DNA of 64,000 bases from Emiliania huxleyi CCMP1516. Its lineage: Eukaryota; Haptophyta; Isochrysidales; Noelaerhabdaceae. The notes below the pieces were generated by a model. It searched no databases, had not been told where the DNA came from, and saw nothing but the letters and a program-made list of their open reading frames with translations. The stretch spans positions 6,077-70,076 of the forward strand of contig NW_005200599.1 of the NCBI RefSeq assembly GCF_000372725.1, read 5' to 3'. This document shows, one piece after another, positions 61,370 to 64,000 of this stretch. Made by a program: the position numbers and the translations under genes. Each line of letters begins with the position of its first letter. Position 1 is the stretch's first letter.

Positions 61370-61738
61370 GAGGCAGTCAGTCTCGGCTCACCTCGGCTAG
61401 CATGTCGGCTCCTCTCGGCCCTCCCCGGCTAGGCGATCGGCTAGCACATCGACTAGCACATCGACTAGCACATCGGCGACTTTGGACTCTCCTCTTCCCC
61501 GCTCTCCTCGGCTCTCCTCGGCCCTCCTCGGCTCAACAATCCTCGGCGATGCGGCATTCTCCTCACCTCGGCCAACCTCGGCCAACCTCGGCTCCCCGGC
61601 TGACCTCGGCTGACCTCGGCTGACCTCGGCTGACCTCGGCTCCTGTCGGCTCCCCGCGGTTCCTCTCGGCTCATCTCGGCTCCTCGGCTCATCTCGGCTC
61701 ACTCCGTGGCTGATCTCGGCCGATCTCGGCTCATCAAC
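61370..61738 (-). repeat. 10-11 bp array, CTCGGCTGAC type
   Basis: Many imperfect copies of CTCGGCTCATC and CTCGGCTGACC. It probably lies in an intron of the unresolved gene to the left, or of a minus-strand gene. Confidence 0.85.
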
Positions 61739-62079
61739 CATCGGCCGAGTGTCTCGCCCTTTTCTCTCTCCAGGTCGTCGACCACGCGACGCGCCGCGTG
61801 CGCCAGAGGCCGGAGGAGGAGGGGGGGGAGCAGGAGGGGGAGGAGGAGGAAGGGCGGGAGGGGGCGGCTGTCCCAGCCGCGTCGGCGGCGGCTGCAGCTC
61901 TGCTCGGAGACAGGTTCAGGTTCGACGGCGCCGGCGCCGGCGCCGGTATTGGGAGAGAAGGAGGGATGCGGGTGTGTGTGCCAGCGAGGCCACACGAGAA
62001 AAGATGAGAGGTGTAGCGGCCTCGGAGATAACAAACTTCTTGTCTGCAATTTCCCGGGACAGAAAAAGAATAAACAGCG

Positions 62080-63302
62080 CAACCAGCGCAGCAGACATGC
62101 CAAACAAGTGGGTGGGGGATAGGTTCTTGCCTCGACCAGTTGTGTACGAAGGGCCGGCCCGATTCGGGAGACCCGTCGAGGGCAACGCCTACGCCGACGC
62201 CGCGGCGACGGCATACATGGGGGCCAGCGAGATTGAGGATGCCACCGCCGTCATCCGTGAAGCAGTAAGGACACGCCCGTGCCTGTACACGGACCGCCGG
62301 AGGACGGCAGACAGAGAGGGGGGGCGGGAGGTACTGGACCGGAGGACCTATTACGCCACACGCGGCCACACGAACGAGTGGGTGCGAGGACGGCTCGGCG
62401 AGGGACTCACGGCGGGATCGCACACGGCAGAGGTGACGGGGCCGCTGTGGAGCGATGTGGTCAGGGGAACGACGAGACACAAATGGGACAAGCGTCAGCG
62501 GATCAAGGATCAACACGGCGAGCGCGAGATTGAATTCGCCGATGTGGATGATCATAACGTGGTGACAAAGACCGTCATGGGAGAGCGCGGGTGCGTCGGC
62601 AGGCGGGGGTGCCACACGGAACGCACCACGAGAGGATCATGCGGGGAGAGGCGGGGAGAGAGACCCCGGGCGCCGCCACAAGGAGCGAACTCAGGGGCTG
62701 CCTCGTCTGTAAGGCCGCGAGGGACGCGGCGAGGAGGGCAGCGCTAAAGGGACCCGCGGTGTCCGATCGTGCGGAAAGCCGCGCAGCATTGGACCGAGGA
62801 AGATGAGAACCCGCCTAGAGCGACAATGGCGCACGTGCTTAGCGGCGCCTGCCTGGGGAATAGGGAGCAGGCCAGATGGTTCCTCAGAGTAGCACGAGCG
62901 CAGACGGGGACGGCGATCAACAAGGTAGCACAGGCGGCACCCGACTCCAAGGATACACTGAAGACGCTGAGGATAGCGCATGTCGCTGCGCTGAAGGGCT
63001 CACGCTATAGGGTGCTGGATGAGGACGGGTACGATGCGCTAGCCCCCGCAGTCGGGGGGGTGTTGCCGGCGCTGGTAGATGATCTCTCGGAGAAGAGCCG
63101 GAGGGACCTTGGCGGGCGGTGGGATCGGGGCGTGCAGTCGGCCCGCTCGCCAGTGGCCGAGTCAGTCTGGCTGGCGAGAAGCGCCAGTGCCTTCCCTTCA
63201 ATCTGGGCGAGGCCCAGCAGTGCGCAGTACTATCGCTGCGCCAGAGGCCATGGCCGTTGCGAGCGAAAAAAAATGATAGCGGGTAATTGGATTTTTTTGT
63301 GA
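62080..63302 (+). CDS. Unknown ORF, possibly decayed retroelement
   Basis: From about 62097 the frame MPNKWVGDRFLPRPVVYEGP, then NAYADAAATAYMGASEIEDA and YYATRGHTNEWVRGRLGEGL, has clear coding composition to about 62590. From about 62600 to 62770 another frame looks better (THHERIMRGEAGRETPGAAT, LRGCLVCKAARDA), and from 62769 the first frame resumes (ATMAHVLSGACLGNREQARW, FLRVARAQTGTAINKVAQAA) to a stop at 63302. The order CxxC then HxLxxxC resembles the zinc knuckle after some reverse transcriptases, but no polymerase motif is visible. Two compensating frameshifts or an intron are implied. Confidence 0.4.
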
Positions 63303-63412
63303 GCGCCTTCGTTGTTAATAGTACAAACCCAATGGTCCCTTGCGAGCGGTCCTCCGTCGCAGTCGCACATTTTTTTGTTCTCTCCGCCGGCATTTGCTGA
63401 TCGCCGGCATAT
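63303..63412. other. Short intergenic stretch
   Basis: AT-richer leader with TTTTTTTGTTC, no coding signal. Confidence 0.4.
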
Positions 63413-64000
63413 ATGCTCGTCCTCGCTTTTCTCGCGACGCCCTCAGCCGCCACTCGCCCGCCTACGTGGGACGGGGAGGCACTCATCGTCACGCACAACC
63501 GCACCGACTTCTGCGTCAAGCGCCCGACCGACGCGCCGGCGCTCGCCCTCGCGGCGTCCGCCTCGTGCGAACCCAACAAGGCCGCGGAGCTCCTGCTCCG
63601 CGAGGACGACCTCACCTGGGAGGGCGCGGCGCTGTTCGGTGCCTGGCCGGACGCCACCTTCCATCAAAACTTCTCCTTTCCCACCAAGTTCTCCAAGCCC
63701 ACCGGCGCCGCCTCATGCACCGCCGGCCCGACGACCCTCAAGCACATCGGCGCCGCGGCCGACGCCGAGTTCACCTCCTTTGACGAGCCTTCCCGCGCAA
63801 CCAAGATCAGCGGCCCCTCACCCGAGGAGAGCTTCACAATCGCGGCCCATTCAGAGATCGAGGAGCTGCTCGTTCTTCACCCTTGTGCGGCCGTACTGGC
63901 GCTGCTCCTCGCGGCGTGCAGTGGGCTGCTGCTGCGTGGGCAGCAGGTGAGGAAGAAGAGGGTGGATGGATGCAGCCACGCAGCGATCTCCGTACCCTTG
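63413..64000 (+). CDS. Secreted or membrane protein, 5' part (runs off the window)
   Basis: ATG 63413 opens a signal-peptide-like MLVLAFLATPSAA and then a lumenal-looking domain with cysteines at FCVKRP, ASCEPNK and ASCTAGP and the segments WEGAALFGAWPDATFHQNFS and EFTSFDEPSRATKISGPSPE. It ends in a hydrophobic segment CAAVLALLLAACSGLLL. A GTGAGG donor follows at 63947, so exon 1 probably ends at 63946; the frame is also open to the window end. The family is not recognised. It is likely a type I membrane protein. Confidence 0.6.
   Translation, partial: MLVLAFLATPSAATRPPTWDGEALIVTHNRTDFCVKRPTDAPALALAASASCEPNKAAELLLREDDLTWEGAALFGAWPDATFHQNFSFPTKFSKPTGAASCTAGPTTLKHIGAAADAEFTSFDEPSRATKISGPSPEESFTIAAHSEIEELLVLHPCAAVLALLLAACSGLLLRGQQVRKKRVDGCSHAAISVPL

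Overview
The window looks like nuclear DNA of a eukaryotic alga, most likely a haptophyte of the Emiliania/Gephyrocapsa type. Evidence: strongly GC-rich coding sequence with G/C-ending codons; many protein-coding introns of 66-470 nt; frequent GC-AG and some GA-AG introns beside GT-AG; introns filled with 10-11 bp minisatellites; ankyrin/RING/U-box proteins, 2-oxoglutarate oxygenases, an ABC1 kinase, a carotenoid oxygenase and fragments of a non-LTR retrotransposon. The 10-11 nt intron repeats match what I recall being reported for Emiliania huxleyi. A dinoflagellate is the second possibility because of the GA/GC donors. No bacterial operon features are present.

Layout. 0-4 kb: a Cys-rich, Ala/Pro-rich gene (-) and a frameshifted reverse transcriptase. 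5-6.4 kb: a protein with C-terminal leucine-rich repeats (+). 6.9-10.3 kb: a large unknown gene (-) with one apparent frameshift. 10.5-12.2 kb: an eight-exon methionine sulfoxide reductase B (+), divergent from it. 12.5-13.2 kb: a 719 bp terminal-inverted-repeat element. 13.9-16.4 kb: a secreted 2OG oxygenase and an EF-hand gene (both -, the latter crossing a 100 N gap). 19.8-33.1 kb: three ankyrin-repeat proteins ending in RING or U-box, a truncated inverted copy of one of them, LINE fragments and a glycosyltransferase-like fragment. 34.7-36.4 kb: a multi-pass membrane protein. 36.5-39.4 kb: repeats and AT-rich modules. 39.5-42.3 kb: a low-complexity protein and a PLAC8 protein. 42.8-45.9 kb: an eight-exon carotenoid oxygenase (-). 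46-49.4 kb: LINE and dispersed repeats around a Cys-rich/glycosyltransferase-like gene. 49.9-55.9 kb: a small three-exon gene, an unknown gene, a prolyl-4-hydroxylase-like gene and an ABC1 kinase. 57.4-64 kb: a membrane protein, a broken F-box/RCC1 gene, a small GDRV-domain gene, array-rich introns, an unknown element-like ORF and a secreted protein running off the edge.

The most interesting theme is intron structure. Splicing whole genes by eye (MsrB, carotenoid oxygenase, ABC1 kinase, EF-hand, 129-aa gene) gives uninterrupted proteins only if introns begin with GC, GA or GT. Many intron ends are embedded in direct repeats of 5-26 bp, and some introns contain a second copy of neighbouring exon sequence. 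Together with the 10-11 bp arrays this suggests recent intron birth by local duplication or by introner-like insertion. All exon models are manual and need transcripts.
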